From Clostridium_I sp963725425 (GTDB lineage Bacteria > Bacillota > Clostridia > Clostridiales > Clostridiaceae): a stretch of DNA of 64,000 bases. Under the pieces are notes generated by a model that ran no database searches, was not told where the DNA came from, and was given only the letters and a program-made list of their open reading frames with translations. The translations under genes were made by a program, and so were the position numbers. The stretch lies in contig CAVRYJ010000006.1 in NCBI GenBank assembly GCA_963725425.1, forward strand, positions 558,001-622,000, in the 5' to 3' direction. Positions 9,301-17,985 of this stretch are shown in pieces; the stretch's first letter is position 1; the number at the start of each line of letters is the position of its first letter.

Positions 9301-10734
9301 TTGGATTCAATTATAACTTATTTATTTTTATATAATCAATACCTTTTGAAAGAAATTTCTAAATTACTTTTGTTAATTGCCAAATATATTCCTCTTAAAC
9401 AATGGGGTTTTGATGATTCACATAGCCCCGAATATCAAAAGTTCAAGGTTGATAAGCTTCCAAAAATCTTTAATCCAGAACCTGTAGATTACCAGCTACT
9501 TTTAGGTTATTATAAGCACCGATACGGTAAAAGCATTAAGCCTGTCAACCGAAGATCTAAAAAATCTGTTGTATCTGAAACTACTGTGTGTCCTCGTTGT
9601 GGCGCTACGCACCAATATCTTTATAAAAACAACGGTTCCAAAGGTCAATGTTTATGCAAGGTTTGTGGTGAACGTTTTAGTGATATTAACATCTATAACC
9701 GACCTATAGCTTTACGTTGTCCTTACTGCGGAAATATCCTTGTTCCTACAAAAGATCGTAAGCATTTTAGAATACACAAATGTATAAACGCGAAGTGTTC
9801 GTACTATCTCAGCAATCTCCGTAAACTTCCTAAAGGATTAAATCTTGCTGATAAACATAAGTACAAGCTTCATTACATCTATCGTGAATTCACCATAGAT
9901 TTTTTTAAGATGGACTTACATGAACTTCCCAAAAATGCTGTTAATTTCAAGTACAAGAGGTTCAATGCCCACATCATGGGTTTATGCCTTACTTATCACG
10001 TTAATCTTAAACTATCAACTAGACAAACGGCTCACGCCTTAAAAGAAATACACGGTATTAAGATCTCACATACAATGGTTGCTAACTATGCTATGACTGC
10101 CGCAGCAGTTATCAAACCTTTTACAGATACCTTTGACTATAAACCTGCAAATATACTTTCTGCTGATGAAACTTATATCAAGATGAAAGGCATAAAACAT
10201 TACGTTTGGATTATCATGGACACATGTAAAAAATCCATTCTAGGTTACCAGGTATCAGATACTCGTGCCGTAGGCCCTTGTATCCTCACAATGCGTATGG
10301 CTTTTGAAAAGTTTAAAGTATTCCCTGGCAAAGCTCTTAAATTCATCGCAGATGGTTATAGTGCATATCCACTTGCCAGCCAACAATGTAAACTAGAAAA
10401 AGGCTGGGACTTTGATGTTACTCAGGTCATAGGACTAAGCAATGATGATGCTGTTACAACTAAATATCGCTGGGTAAAGCAGATAGTTGAAAGGCTTAAC
10501 CGCACATTCAAATCATCTTACCGAGTTACTTGTGGCTATGGAAGTGAAAATGGTGCTCTATACGGCGTATCCCTTTGGGTCGCATATTACAATTTTTTAC
10601 GACCACATCCTTATAACTACTGGAAACCATTGAATGAGTTAGACGCTTTAAAAAACGCAGATAATATGCCTGCAAAATGGCAACTTCTTATTTATCTTGG
10701 TCAGCAGACTATATTGAATATGCAAAAAACTTAA
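9301..10734 (+). CDS. IS transposase, DDE type with zinc ribbons
   Basis: The 477-residue protein has two Cys4 zinc-ribbon-like stretches (CPRCGATH...CKVCGERF near 99-122 and CPYCGNIL...C near 138-165), then an RNase H-fold catalytic domain: ADETYIK, IADGYSAY and QIVERLNRTFK supply a D, D, E triad in about 290-400. The domain resembles IS6/IS240-type or other integrase-core transposases; I do not assign a family. Start is TTG at 9301, because AAAGGATG lies 8 bases upstream and a stop precedes it in frame. The reading frame is intact, so the element may be active. Confidence 0.85.
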   Translation: MDSIITYLFLYNQYLLKEISKLLLLIAKYIPLKQWGFDDSHSPEYQKFKVDKLPKIFNPEPVDYQLLLGYYKHRYGKSIKPVNRRSKKSVVSETTVCPRCGATHQYLYKNNGSKGQCLCKVCGERFSDINIYNRPIALRCPYCGNILVPTKDRKHFRIHKCINAKCSYYLSNLRKLPKGLNLADKHKYKLHYIYREFTIDFFKMDLHELPKNAVNFKYKRFNAHIMGLCLTYHVNLKLSTRQTAHALKEIHGIKISHTMVANYAMTAAAVIKPFTDTFDYKPANILSADETYIKMKGIKHYVWIIMDTCKKSILGYQVSDTRAVGPCILTMRMAFEKFKVFPGKALKFIADGYSAYPLASQQCKLEKGWDFDVTQVIGLSNDDAVTTKYRWVKQIVERLNRTFKSSYRVTCGYGSENGALYGVSLWVAYYNFLRPHPYNYWKPLNELDALKNADNMPAKWQLLIYLGQQTILNMQKT

Positions 10735-10949
10735 TTTTGGTAAAAACTCAATATAGAAACCTCAATTACATTTTTTTATATTATAAAAAATGTCTTTTCG
10801 TCATGTTCAAAACTAAAATTTTACTGATATATGATGCTGTTTTATGATTTAATAACATAATTTTATCTGCATTTTATTTTTACTCTTTTTTCATAGCTCA
10901 CTTTACACTATCCCACATTTTAGCAATAAACTTCTATACTTGAAGAATG

Positions 10950-10977
10950 CAAATAAAAGCGAGACTTCCGTCTCGCT
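10950..10977 (-). terminator. Rho-independent terminator after TPR-glycosyltransferase
   Basis: On the minus strand AGCGAGAC-GGAA-GTCTCGCT is an 8-bp perfect stem with a GNRA loop, followed by TTTATTTG. It lies 16 bases after the stop codon at 10994 and closes the glycosylation/second-flagellin transcript. Confidence 0.88.
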
Positions 10978-10993
10978 ACATATTCTTATGACC

Positions 10994-12046
10994 TTATTTT
11001 ATGACCCTAAGCCTATTTAAGGCTAATTCATAGTTTCCACATTTTCTATAATACTTTTCTGCTTCATTAGTCATACCTAAGCATTCATAAATTACACCAA
11101 TGTTATAATTAGCAAGATATGAATTTACCCCTTCTACATTGCACTGTCTATTGTTTTGACACTGAAGAAACTTTGATACAGCATCTTGAAACATTGCATT
11201 ATTCATATAGATAAGTCCCATAACAAAATTAAAGTCAGGTCTATTCTTATATGCTTCTTCATATTTTTTCAATACCAAAGCTTTATCATATTTTTTTAAG
11301 TTAATTAAAGTATATCCATAGCTTTCGATTAAGTCTTGAACAAATTCATATTTTGTTTGAACTCCAAGCTTTATTGCAGTTTCAAAATTCACTTTTGCTT
11401 CTACATAATTTTTTTCCATAAAAAAAGTTTTACCGAGCTGAAAATATAAATATGAATCATTATTTTTTGCTAAAATAGCTTTTTGTAATAAATTTTTGTT
11501 CCTATCAATTTTATTTGTTCTATTTAGCACTTCATTTTCATAGCCTATATGATCAGCTACTATTTCTAAATCTAAAGTATCATATGGCTCCCCTTTTATT
11601 CCAACAATTTGCTCATGGATTATACCTTCATATTTAAAATATTTTCTATTGAAAAATCTTCTCACTCTTTCAGGAAGTCTTTTTTTACCATCTTTATTTT
11701 CAAAAGTATTAATTATTTTTATTCTTCCTACTACTTTCTCATTTGTAGCTATTAATTTATTCACAGTTTTTTTATTAAAAAAATTGACTACCTCATCTGC
11801 GTCAAGTACTAGAATCCAATCGTTTTCTGCCATACTTATAGAAAAATTTCTCGCCATTGCAAAATCATCACACCATGCAAAATCAAAAACTCTATTAGTG
11901 TAGTTTTTTGCTATTTCTTTTGTTTTGTCCGTAGAACCAGTATCAACTATTATTATTTCATCTATCTTATCCTTAATGATAGCTAAGCACTTTGATAAAT
12001 TGATTTCTTCATTTTTTACTATCATACATAATGAAATCATAATCAT
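10994..12046 (-). CDS. Family 2 glycosyltransferase with TPR repeats
   Basis: The N-terminal ~220 residues are a GT-A domain: ISLCMIVKNEE at 4-14, IIIVDTGSTDKTKEIA near 31-46, ARNFSISMAENDWILVLDADE near 63-83. The remainder consists of TPR-like helices (YFQLGKTFFMEKNYVEAKVNF near 205). Its ATG overlaps the TGA of the second flagellin gene (ATGA), so the two are translationally coupled. That coupling makes flagellin, or the glycan on it, the obvious substrate. Two other genes in the island (23538-25405, 26407-27573) share the TPR plus GT2 design. Confidence 0.88.
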   Translation of the reverse strand: MIMISLCMIVKNEEINLSKCLAIIKDKIDEIIIVDTGSTDKTKEIAKNYTNRVFDFAWCDDFAMARNFSISMAENDWILVLDADEVVNFFNKKTVNKLIATNEKVVGRIKIINTFENKDGKKRLPERVRRFFNRKYFKYEGIIHEQIVGIKGEPYDTLDLEIVADHIGYENEVLNRTNKIDRNKNLLQKAILAKNNDSYLYFQLGKTFFMEKNYVEAKVNFETAIKLGVQTKYEFVQDLIESYGYTLINLKKYDKALVLKKYEEAYKNRPDFNFVMGLIYMNNAMFQDAVSKFLQCQNNRQCNVEGVNSYLANYNIGVIYECLGMTNEAEKYYRKCGNYELALNRLRVIK

Positions 12047-12876
12047 TTTATATTACTTAATATACTTAATGTATTTTGTGGAATTTTATTAGTTTGTGCC
12101 ATCATTGCAATTCCTGCTTGAACAATAATGCTAGATTTAGAATAGTTTAGCATTTCACCTGCAACGTCAGCATCTACGGCATCACTATCTCCTTGTTCTG
12201 CTGCACTATTTAAAACTCCTATGTTACTAATAGTTGAAGTAAATCTATTCTCAATTGCGCCATAACTGCTAAGTGCCGAATCTAATGTACTCATTCCTGC
12301 ACTAACAGTGGTTAGTGCAGCCGCAGCACCGCCTGCAGTTGTAACATTGATAGTACTTAAATCACCTAAAGCACTTCCTGATTTGCCCGTAAAATTATAT
12401 GTTGGTATACTAATACTCTCACCATTTGCACCTATCGTAGTACTAAGGCTAGCACCTGAAGTAGATGCAATGAGATTTACTCCGTTTATATTGGTACTAC
12501 TAGCCAAATTGCTTATTCCTTTAACAAGAGTATTTACCTCAAGTTGAATATTATTTTTATCATCAGTAGATTCTGAGCCATTGTTAGCTTCAGTGGCCAA
12601 AGTTTGAATTCTTCCTAGCATTGTATTGATTCCATTTATACCACTTTCACCAGTTTGTAATAAATTTACACCATCTTGTGCATTTGAATTTGCCATTTGA
12701 AGCCCTTTAGTCTGCATAGTGAAAGTAGTATCCTCGGCATCCCCATAAGGATCATCTGAAGCTTGATTAACTTTACGCCCAGAAGATATTCTAGACATTG
12801 CCTTACTTTGTGCAGCTAAAGCCGCTTTATAAGTAGTATATATATTTAGTGACGGTATATTTGCACCTATTTTCAT
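12043..12876 (-). CDS. Second, divergent flagellin
   Basis: The 277-residue protein has flagellin N- and C-terminal D0/D1 regions (SRISSGRKVNQASDDPYGDA near 29-48, DGVNLLQTGESGINGINTML near 69-88, and C-terminal MLNYSKSSIIVQAGIAMMAQTNKIP). It departs from the main flagellin at 27686: the usual DDAAGLSIS is replaced by DDPYGDAED, which recalls FlgL, and the tail ends LSNIK instead of LLQ. ATG at 12876 is chosen for TATGGAGGT 6-7 bases upstream. It has its own sigma-28-like promoter inside the end of rfbH. It could be a minor filament protein; no symbol is given. Confidence 0.88.
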   Translation of the reverse strand: MKIGANIPSLNIYTTYKAALAAQSKAMSRISSGRKVNQASDDPYGDAEDTTFTMQTKGLQMANSNAQDGVNLLQTGESGINGINTMLGRIQTLATEANNGSESTDDKNNIQLEVNTLVKGISNLASSTNINGVNLIASTSGASLSTTIGANGESISIPTYNFTGKSGSALGDLSTINVTTAGGAAAALTTVSAGMSTLDSALSSYGAIENRFTSTISNIGVLNSAAEQGDSDAVDADVAGEMLNYSKSSIIVQAGIAMMAQTNKIPQNTLSILSNIK

Positions 12877-12908
12877 TCCAATACCTCCATAATAACATGT
12901 TATTTTTA

Positions 12909-12935
12909 TCATCGTACTGAAATAATTTATCTTTA
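12909..12935 (-). promoter_or_regulatory. Sigma-28-like promoter of second flagellin
   Basis: On the minus strand TAAA (12935-12932), a 15-base spacer and TACGATGA (12916-12909). The -35 lies in the last codons of rfbH. The -10 is the weakest of the six such sites but keeps the exact spacing and the CGAT core. It is followed by a 14-bp perfect palindrome, AATAACATGTTATT, at 12891-12904 and then the GGAGG ribosome site. Confidence 0.65.
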
Positions 12936-14245
12936 GTGCTTTGAAAAAAATACGTCAAAAATACTAATAATATAATCTCTTTTTTCTTCATCAATTCCAG
13001 GATACACGCCAATAAAAAATGTATTATTCATAATAATATCAGTATTCTTAAGTTCACCTACAACTCGTTTTTGAATATTCGCATATGCTGGTTGCCTTAA
13101 AAGATTACCACCAAATAGCATTCTAGTCATTATTTTATTTCCCTCTAAAAATGCTACAATGTCACTTCTAGTAAAACCAGCATCTTCTCTAACTGTAAGT
13201 GGAAATCCAAACCATGATGGAGTTGAGTTTTCTGTGGCTTCTGGAATTATTAAAGCTTTGTTGTATTTTTTTAATGCTACTTGTAAAAGGCTGAAGTTAT
13301 TATTTCTAGCATCTATAAACTCAGGAAGTTTTTTCAGTTGCTCAATGCCTATTGCAGGTTGCAAATCTAAAACCTTAAGATTATAACCAATATGACTATA
13401 TGTATATTTATGATCATAACCATAGGGCAAATCCCCAATTTGACGTTTGAATCTCATACCGCATGTATCATCAATTCCAGGTTCACAATAGCAATCTCTT
13501 CCCCAGTCTCTAAAAGACCTAACTATTTTTTCCAGTTCAAGATTATTAGTAAGTACTGCTCCACCTTCACCCATAGTCATATGATGAGCAGGATAAAAAC
13601 TCACAGTGGCTAAATCCCCAAAAGTTCCGACTTTTTTCCCTCTGTATTCTGCACCCACTGCATCACAACAGTCTTCAATTAGATATAAATCATATTTATG
13701 TACAAGTTCCATGATAGCATCTAAATTAAAGGAATTTCCCAAAGTATGAGCTAACATTATAGCTCTAGTTTTTGTAGATACTGCTTTTACTAAATTTTTG
13801 TATCTATATTATATGTACCTAATTCTACATCAACAAATACTGGTACAAGACCATTTTGAATTATAGGATTTATTGTAGTTGGAAAACCTGCTGCAACGGT
13901 TATTACCTCATCACCCTTTTTAAGCCTTTTATCTCCTAGCTTTGGCGAAGTTAACGCAGTTAAGGCTAAAAGGTTAGCTGAAGAACCTGAGTTTACAAGA
14001 GAACAATGCTTAATTCCCCAAAACTCTGCAAAGGCCTTTTCAAACTTATTAGCATATTCTCCTGCTGTGAGCCAAAAGTCTAGGGACGAATCCACTAGAG
14101 ATGTTATCTCCTTTTCATCATAAATTCTTCCAGCGAAAGGTATTACTGTTTCACCAGGTATAAAGTTTTCCTTTTCTTTTCTAATCTTATAAATTTCAAA
14201 AACATATTTTCTAATTTGCTCTCTGTAATAACTTTCGTCTTTCAT
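12933..14245 (-). CDS. rfbH: CDP-6-deoxy-4-keto-glucose 3-dehydratase RfbH, frameshifted
   Basis: RfbH (E1) is a PMP- and [2Fe-2S]-dependent enzyme that removes the 3-OH of CDP-4-keto-6-deoxyglucose. The signature SFYPAHHMTMGEGGAV has His where ordinary aminotransferases have Lys, and GRDCYCEPGIDDTC gives the iron-sulfur cysteines. The N-terminal half (14245-13790) and C-terminal half (start to 12933) are in different frames. They join at 13795-13799, where a coding-strand run of five A's should be six; corrected length is 437 residues, the family size. It follows rfbG by 4 bases. The partner reductase (RfbI/E3) is not in the window. Confidence 0.92.
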
Positions 14246-14249
14246 TTAT

Positions 14250-15347
14250 TTATTCCTCCAATGCCATAGCTTTTTGCTTTTTAGTATATTCATTAATCTG
14301 ATCCAAACAAAATTCGTACATGCTGATTTTTTGGTAATTCTTATACCAACTAACAGTCATATCTATAGTTTGCTGTAAATTCAGTGCTTGCTCCCAATTT
14401 AATTTTTCCTTTGCCTTTGTACAATCCAGCATTAAAAAATTAGCTTCATGTGGTTGATCTTCATCGGAATCATCTATCCATTGACCTTTGTCATAGCATT
14501 TAATAAGCATATTTACAATGTCTTTTACTTCAGCATTCAAAGACATATTAGGTCCAAAGTTCCAAGCACCAGAGTATTTTTCAGCTTCAAAATATAATTT
14601 TGAAGCAAGTTTAATATATCCACTAAGTGGCTCTAAAACAAATTGCCATGGTCTAACTGCATGAGGATTTCTAAGCTTTATTTTACTTGAATTTTCAATT
14701 GCTCTAATGCAATCAGGTATTATCCTATCGCTAGACCAATCTCCTCCTCCAATTACATTGCCTGCTCTAACAGATGCTATGACTTTGCCATGCTTTGAAT
14801 AATCATTTATACTAAAGAAAGAGTTTCTATAAGATGCAATTAAAAGCTCCGCACAACCTTTACTAGAACTATATGGATCATACCCACCCATAGGGTCTGT
14901 TTCCTTATATCCAATAAGCTGTTCTTTATTTTCATAACATTTATCAGTAGTGACCATTATTCCTACTTTAGTGGCTTCACAATTTCTAATAGCTTCAAGC
15001 ACATTAAGAGTCCCCATTACATTTGTCTCATAGGTTTCTTTGGGGTTTTCATAGGACTTTCTTACAATTGGCTGTGCTGCAAGATGAAACACAAATTCTG
15101 GCTTGTACTTTTTAAATACAAGCTGTAAATTTTCTGAATCCCTTATGTCTCCACGAATATCTATAAGCTTATCTGAAAGTTTACAAGCATTAAAATTGTC
15201 ATTTTCAGTATAGGGATCATGTGAATAACCTATTACATTAGCTCCAAGTTGTTTTAGCCAAATGGAAAGCCAAGAACCTTTGAAACCAGTATGACCTGTA
15301 ATTAGGACTGTTTTTCCTTTGTATATGTTATTAATAATACTACTCAT
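14250..15347 (-). CDS. rfbG: CDP-glucose 4,6-dehydratase RfbG
   Basis: RfbG converts CDP-glucose to CDP-4-keto-6-deoxyglucose. It is an extended SDR with GHTGFKGSWLS (NAD-binding) near 17-27, HLAAQPIV near 83-90, TTDKCYEN near 126-133 and the YDPYSSSKG catalytic Tyr-Lys region near 147-155, all diagnostic of the CDP-glucose branch. ATG at 15347 is preferred to the one at 15365 because GGGAG lies 9 bases before it. It lies between the SDR gene and rfbH in one transcript. Confidence 0.95.
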   Translation of the reverse strand: MSSIINNIYKGKTVLITGHTGFKGSWLSIWLKQLGANVIGYSHDPYTENDNFNACKLSDKLIDIRGDIRDSENLQLVFKKYKPEFVFHLAAQPIVRKSYENPKETYETNVMGTLNVLEAIRNCEATKVGIMVTTDKCYENKEQLIGYKETDPMGGYDPYSSSKGCAELLIASYRNSFFSINDYSKHGKVIASVRAGNVIGGGDWSSDRIIPDCIRAIENSSKIKLRNPHAVRPWQFVLEPLSGYIKLASKLYFEAEKYSGAWNFGPNMSLNAEVKDIVNMLIKCYDKGQWIDDSDEDQPHEANFLMLDCTKAKEKLNWEQALNLQQTIDMTVSWYKNYQKISMYEFCLDQINEYTKKQKAMALEE

Positions 15348-15366
15348 AGTATTAGTCTCCCGCATT

Positions 15367-16286
15367 TCATGATTTTACTCTACTAGCCGTTCCACTCTCC
15401 GCTATAAAAACTTTCCTCAACCCATTATATAGATCAATAGTATCAACATGTGAAAGAACATTTTCATCAGTGCAACAAATATTCATAACTTCCCTATCTC
15501 TATACGGTTGTTTACCGAAGTCGATATTCAACTTGCACTCAAAAGCCTTTTCAAAAATTGTAGATGTTTCTTTAAGGCTATATATTTCCTTTGGAGAAGC
15601 CATAAAATTTTTTTCAGTATGTGGAGGCATTTTATGGGCATATTGTGCAGCACGTAAAAAAGCTTTTATTACATCATCAATATACAAAAAACCGAGTTGT
15701 TGCTTACCACCAGACATTTTGATTTCTTCACCACTTATAGCTGCACTCTTTAAAATAGATATAACCTTTTTTCGTGGATCGAATGGACCATAAGTATCTA
15801 AAAGCTTTAATGTAACAAACCTGATATCAAAAGCCGAGGTGTAGTAACTTGCTATGCTTTCAAATGCCTCTTTTGTTGCCGCATATAAATTTGCTGGACA
15901 AAACTCTGGACTGTCATAATTTTGCCAATGTGTTCCCGTGTTAATAAAATATTTTACACCGGCTTTACATGCAGCTTCTAAAAGTTGTGCTCCAAAAATA
16001 TATTACTTTCAACTAGTGATTTTATGTCATCAGATTTATGTTCTGAAATAAACAATGCCGCCAGATGAAATATGGTGTCAGGGTTTATTTGACTAATTAA
16101 ATCTACTAATTGAATTGTGTCACCACTGAACACATGAATGTTTATATTATCCATTATATCTTCCAGTAAATTCAAATTAGAATTAACTCTAACAATTATA
16201 TGTACTTCAATATTTCTTGATACAAAATATTCTGTAAGCTTTGAACCTAAGTAACCACTAGCACCTGTTATTAATACACTTTTAAT
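15367..16286 (-). CDS. NAD-dependent epimerase/dehydratase (SDR), frameshifted
   Basis: This extended SDR resembles the CDP-abequose/paratose synthase-like group that reduces or epimerises CDP-4-keto-deoxysugars. Visible are VLITGASGYLGSKL, FHLAALFISEHKS and NLYAATKEAFE (catalytic Tyr..Lys), then LKLLDTYGPFDPR and GFLYIDDVIKAFL. The frame breaks at 15994-15998, a coding-strand run of five T's needing six; the corrected protein has about 306 residues. There is no ATG, GTG or TTG in position. The best start is an ATT codon at 16286, 7 bases after GGGGTG and directly after the rfbC-like stop, so either a rare AUU start or a miscalled ATG. Exact sugar product is unknown. Confidence 0.8.
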
Positions 16287-16292
16287 ATTAAA

Positions 16293-16845
16293 TCACCCCT
16301 TTTGAGAATCAGTCATATTAAATTCATTGAACCCTATAAAGTTACTATCTCTTTCTGATACTATAACCTTATCTGAATCCCAACGTATACCAACAGAATC
16401 CCATCTTATACCACTCTCAGACTCTGGCTTATATTCACTTGACATCTTATACATTAGAATTGATTGATCCTCTAAGGTCAAATATCCATGAGCAAACCCT
16501 TTCGGAATATATAATGCATTTCATCTTTTGTGATGAAAGTTCTATTATCTGAAATTTACCATAAGTCGGAGATGATTTTCGTATGTCTAATACTATATCT
16601 TGTACTTTTCCCTTTATGCAATATACTAATTTAGATTGTTCAAATGGTGCATTCTGAAAATGCAAACCCCTTATAACTCCTTTTTTAGATGTAACCATCA
16701 AATCCTCTCGAAATTGTTCATGTATTCCTAGTTTTTCAAATGAGGATTTATGATAAGGTTTTACAGAGATACCTCTTTTATCTTCAAATATTTTGGGAAT
16801 AAGTTCTATGCATCCTTCTACTTTGGTTTTTACTACTTTATACAC
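16293..16845 (-). CDS. RfbC-like sugar 3,5-epimerase, frameshifted
   Basis: This cupin is of the dTDP-4-dehydrorhamnose 3,5-epimerase (RfbC) family: EDKRGISVKPYHKSSFEKLG near 22, KKGVIRGLHFQN with the catalytic His near 62, LVYCIKGKVQDIVLDIRKSSPTYG near 80, then GFAHGYLTLED. An extra A near 16517-16521 shifts the frame (AAGATGAAATGC where AAGATGAATGC is expected); the corrected length is 183 residues. GIRWDSVGIRWDSDK near the C-terminus contains a short direct repeat. In a CDP-sugar cluster it probably acts on a CDP-linked 4-keto sugar rather than dTDP; that is inference. Confidence 0.82.
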
Positions 16846-16959
16846 ATACTCACAACCTTGTCCGTTCGTAGATTTTTTTCTGATTTGCTATTGTTTATAT
16901 AACTGGAACCAATATTTTACTACTTACTAAACAAATTTGAAATTGAAACTTACCTACAA

Positions 16960-17970
16960 CTAAAATAACTTTAACAATCTTTCTGCATAATTATCTAAAA
17001 TTTCTTCTGCAAACATAGTATACTTGTATCGTTGACATTTTGCACATATTATGTTATTAATTTTCTTTTTTGAAAGATGAAGTTTTCTAAATGAGTTTAA
17101 TTCTTTGCTATTCCAAATTTCCAAAACTGATTTATTGGTACAATCTCCAACCACTATAGGCTCTTCAGCAGTACAACACGGTATGTACTTTCCATCAGGA
17201 TAAATTTGCATGGAATAAAATGGTTGAGGGCAAACCTCTGAATCTGTTGCATTGTTTCCATTCATTGTAAGTTTAAATTCTTTGTCATCATTGATGTTTT
17301 TATAATCTATATCTCCTACAAGCGGACATAAATGTTCTATTGCTATACTATCGCAAATATCTCCAAATGTATTAAAAAATTTTTCTTCTTCGCCTTTATC
17401 CAGGGCAATATCAATTATTTTAATGTACATATGCGTATTTCCTCTGTTTTTGTAAAAATACTCTATGTTTTTTATAAATTCTTGAAAATCAATATCGGCA
17501 TCTGATATTTGTTTGTACTTTTGAGCATCTGTCCCTTGGGTAGAGATTCTAAGAGTTGATAACCCTGCATTTATTAACTCTCCTGAAAGCTGTGGTGTAA
17601 GCAATGCTCCATTTGTTACTATGTCCACAACGTTTGCTACTTCTTTTTCAACAGCATAGGCAACCATCTTTGCAATGTCCTTGTGAAGCAAAGGTTCACC
17701 TAGTCCGGCAAAATGAATAGCCTTTACTTTTCTTGGAAAAGTTGCTATATCATCTATACATTTTTTATAAAGTTCAAAATTCATAGAAACAACATCTGAA
17801 ATATGGCCTCTATCTTCTTTATTCAATGCGTGCAAACAATAATTACACTTAAAATTGCATGCATATATTGGGAAAAAAGTTATGGAATACGGTGTGTCTA
17901 ATGGTAGTACTTCTGCTAAAATGGTCCTATTTCCATTAACTGCTTGGCCATCAATTCTTGTAGCTTTCAT
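16960..17970 (-). CDS. Radical SAM/SPASM protein, copy 1
   Basis: The radical SAM [4Fe-4S] motif CNFKCNYC occupies residues 38-45 and GEPL near 99 is the SAM-binding GEP element; TNGALLTPQLS and LRISTQG follow in the usual barrel positions. The C-terminal part is a SPASM/twitch cluster domain with VCPQPF, PCC, GDC and ICAKC cysteines. About 336 residues. ATG at 17970 is used because AAGGAAGG lies 9 bases upstream. It is the last of four tandem paralogues, 15 bases after copy 2, and nearest to copy 2 in sequence. Substrate unknown; SPASM enzymes usually modify peptides or carbohydrates. Confidence 0.9.
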   Translation of the reverse strand: MKATRIDGQAVNGNRTILAEVLPLDTPYSITFFPIYACNFKCNYCLHALNKEDRGHISDVVSMNFELYKKCIDDIATFPRKVKAIHFAGLGEPLLHKDIAKMVAYAVEKEVANVVDIVTNGALLTPQLSGELINAGLSTLRISTQGTDAQKYKQISDADIDFQEFIKNIEYFYKNRGNTHMYIKIIDIALDKGEEEKFFNTFGDICDSIAIEHLCPLVGDIDYKNINDDKEFKLTMNGNNATDSEVCPQPFYSMQIYPDGKYIPCCTAEEPIVVGDCTNKSVLEIWNSKELNSFRKLHLSKKKINNIICAKCQRYKYTMFAEEILDNYAERLLKLF

Positions 17971-17985
17971 AAATATCATCCTTCC

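Larger units (their letters stand above)
9147..10915 (+). mobile_element. Insertion sequence with DDE transposase
   Basis: The transposase gene is flanked by weak inverted ends: GG-TAGTGTAAA at 9147-9157 on the left and, reading inward from the right, GGGATAGTGTAAA ending near 10903. The left end also carries a perfect internal palindrome (GTAGTGTAAAT-TT-ATTTACACTAC). I could not find a clear target duplication, so the exact ends are uncertain. The element lies between the terminator of the TPR-glycosyltransferase gene and the glycosyltransferase at 8129. Confidence 0.6.

Noticed and set aside
16380..16425. Functional repeat GIRWDSVGIRWDS in the RfbC-like protein
   Set aside because: A short duplication is visible in protein and DNA, but the family has a GIRWDD/IGIEW-type pair here anyway, so it is likely coincidence.
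16293..16481. Separate small gene of 62 residues
   Set aside because: Its sequence is the C-terminal part of the RfbC-like epimerase (GYLTLEDQS onward), put in another frame by one extra A.
16846..16959. Sigma-28-like promoter between rfbC-like gene and radical SAM copy 1
   Set aside because: TAAA is present but no CGAT core lies at 15 bases; nearest TACGAACG is 23 bases away.
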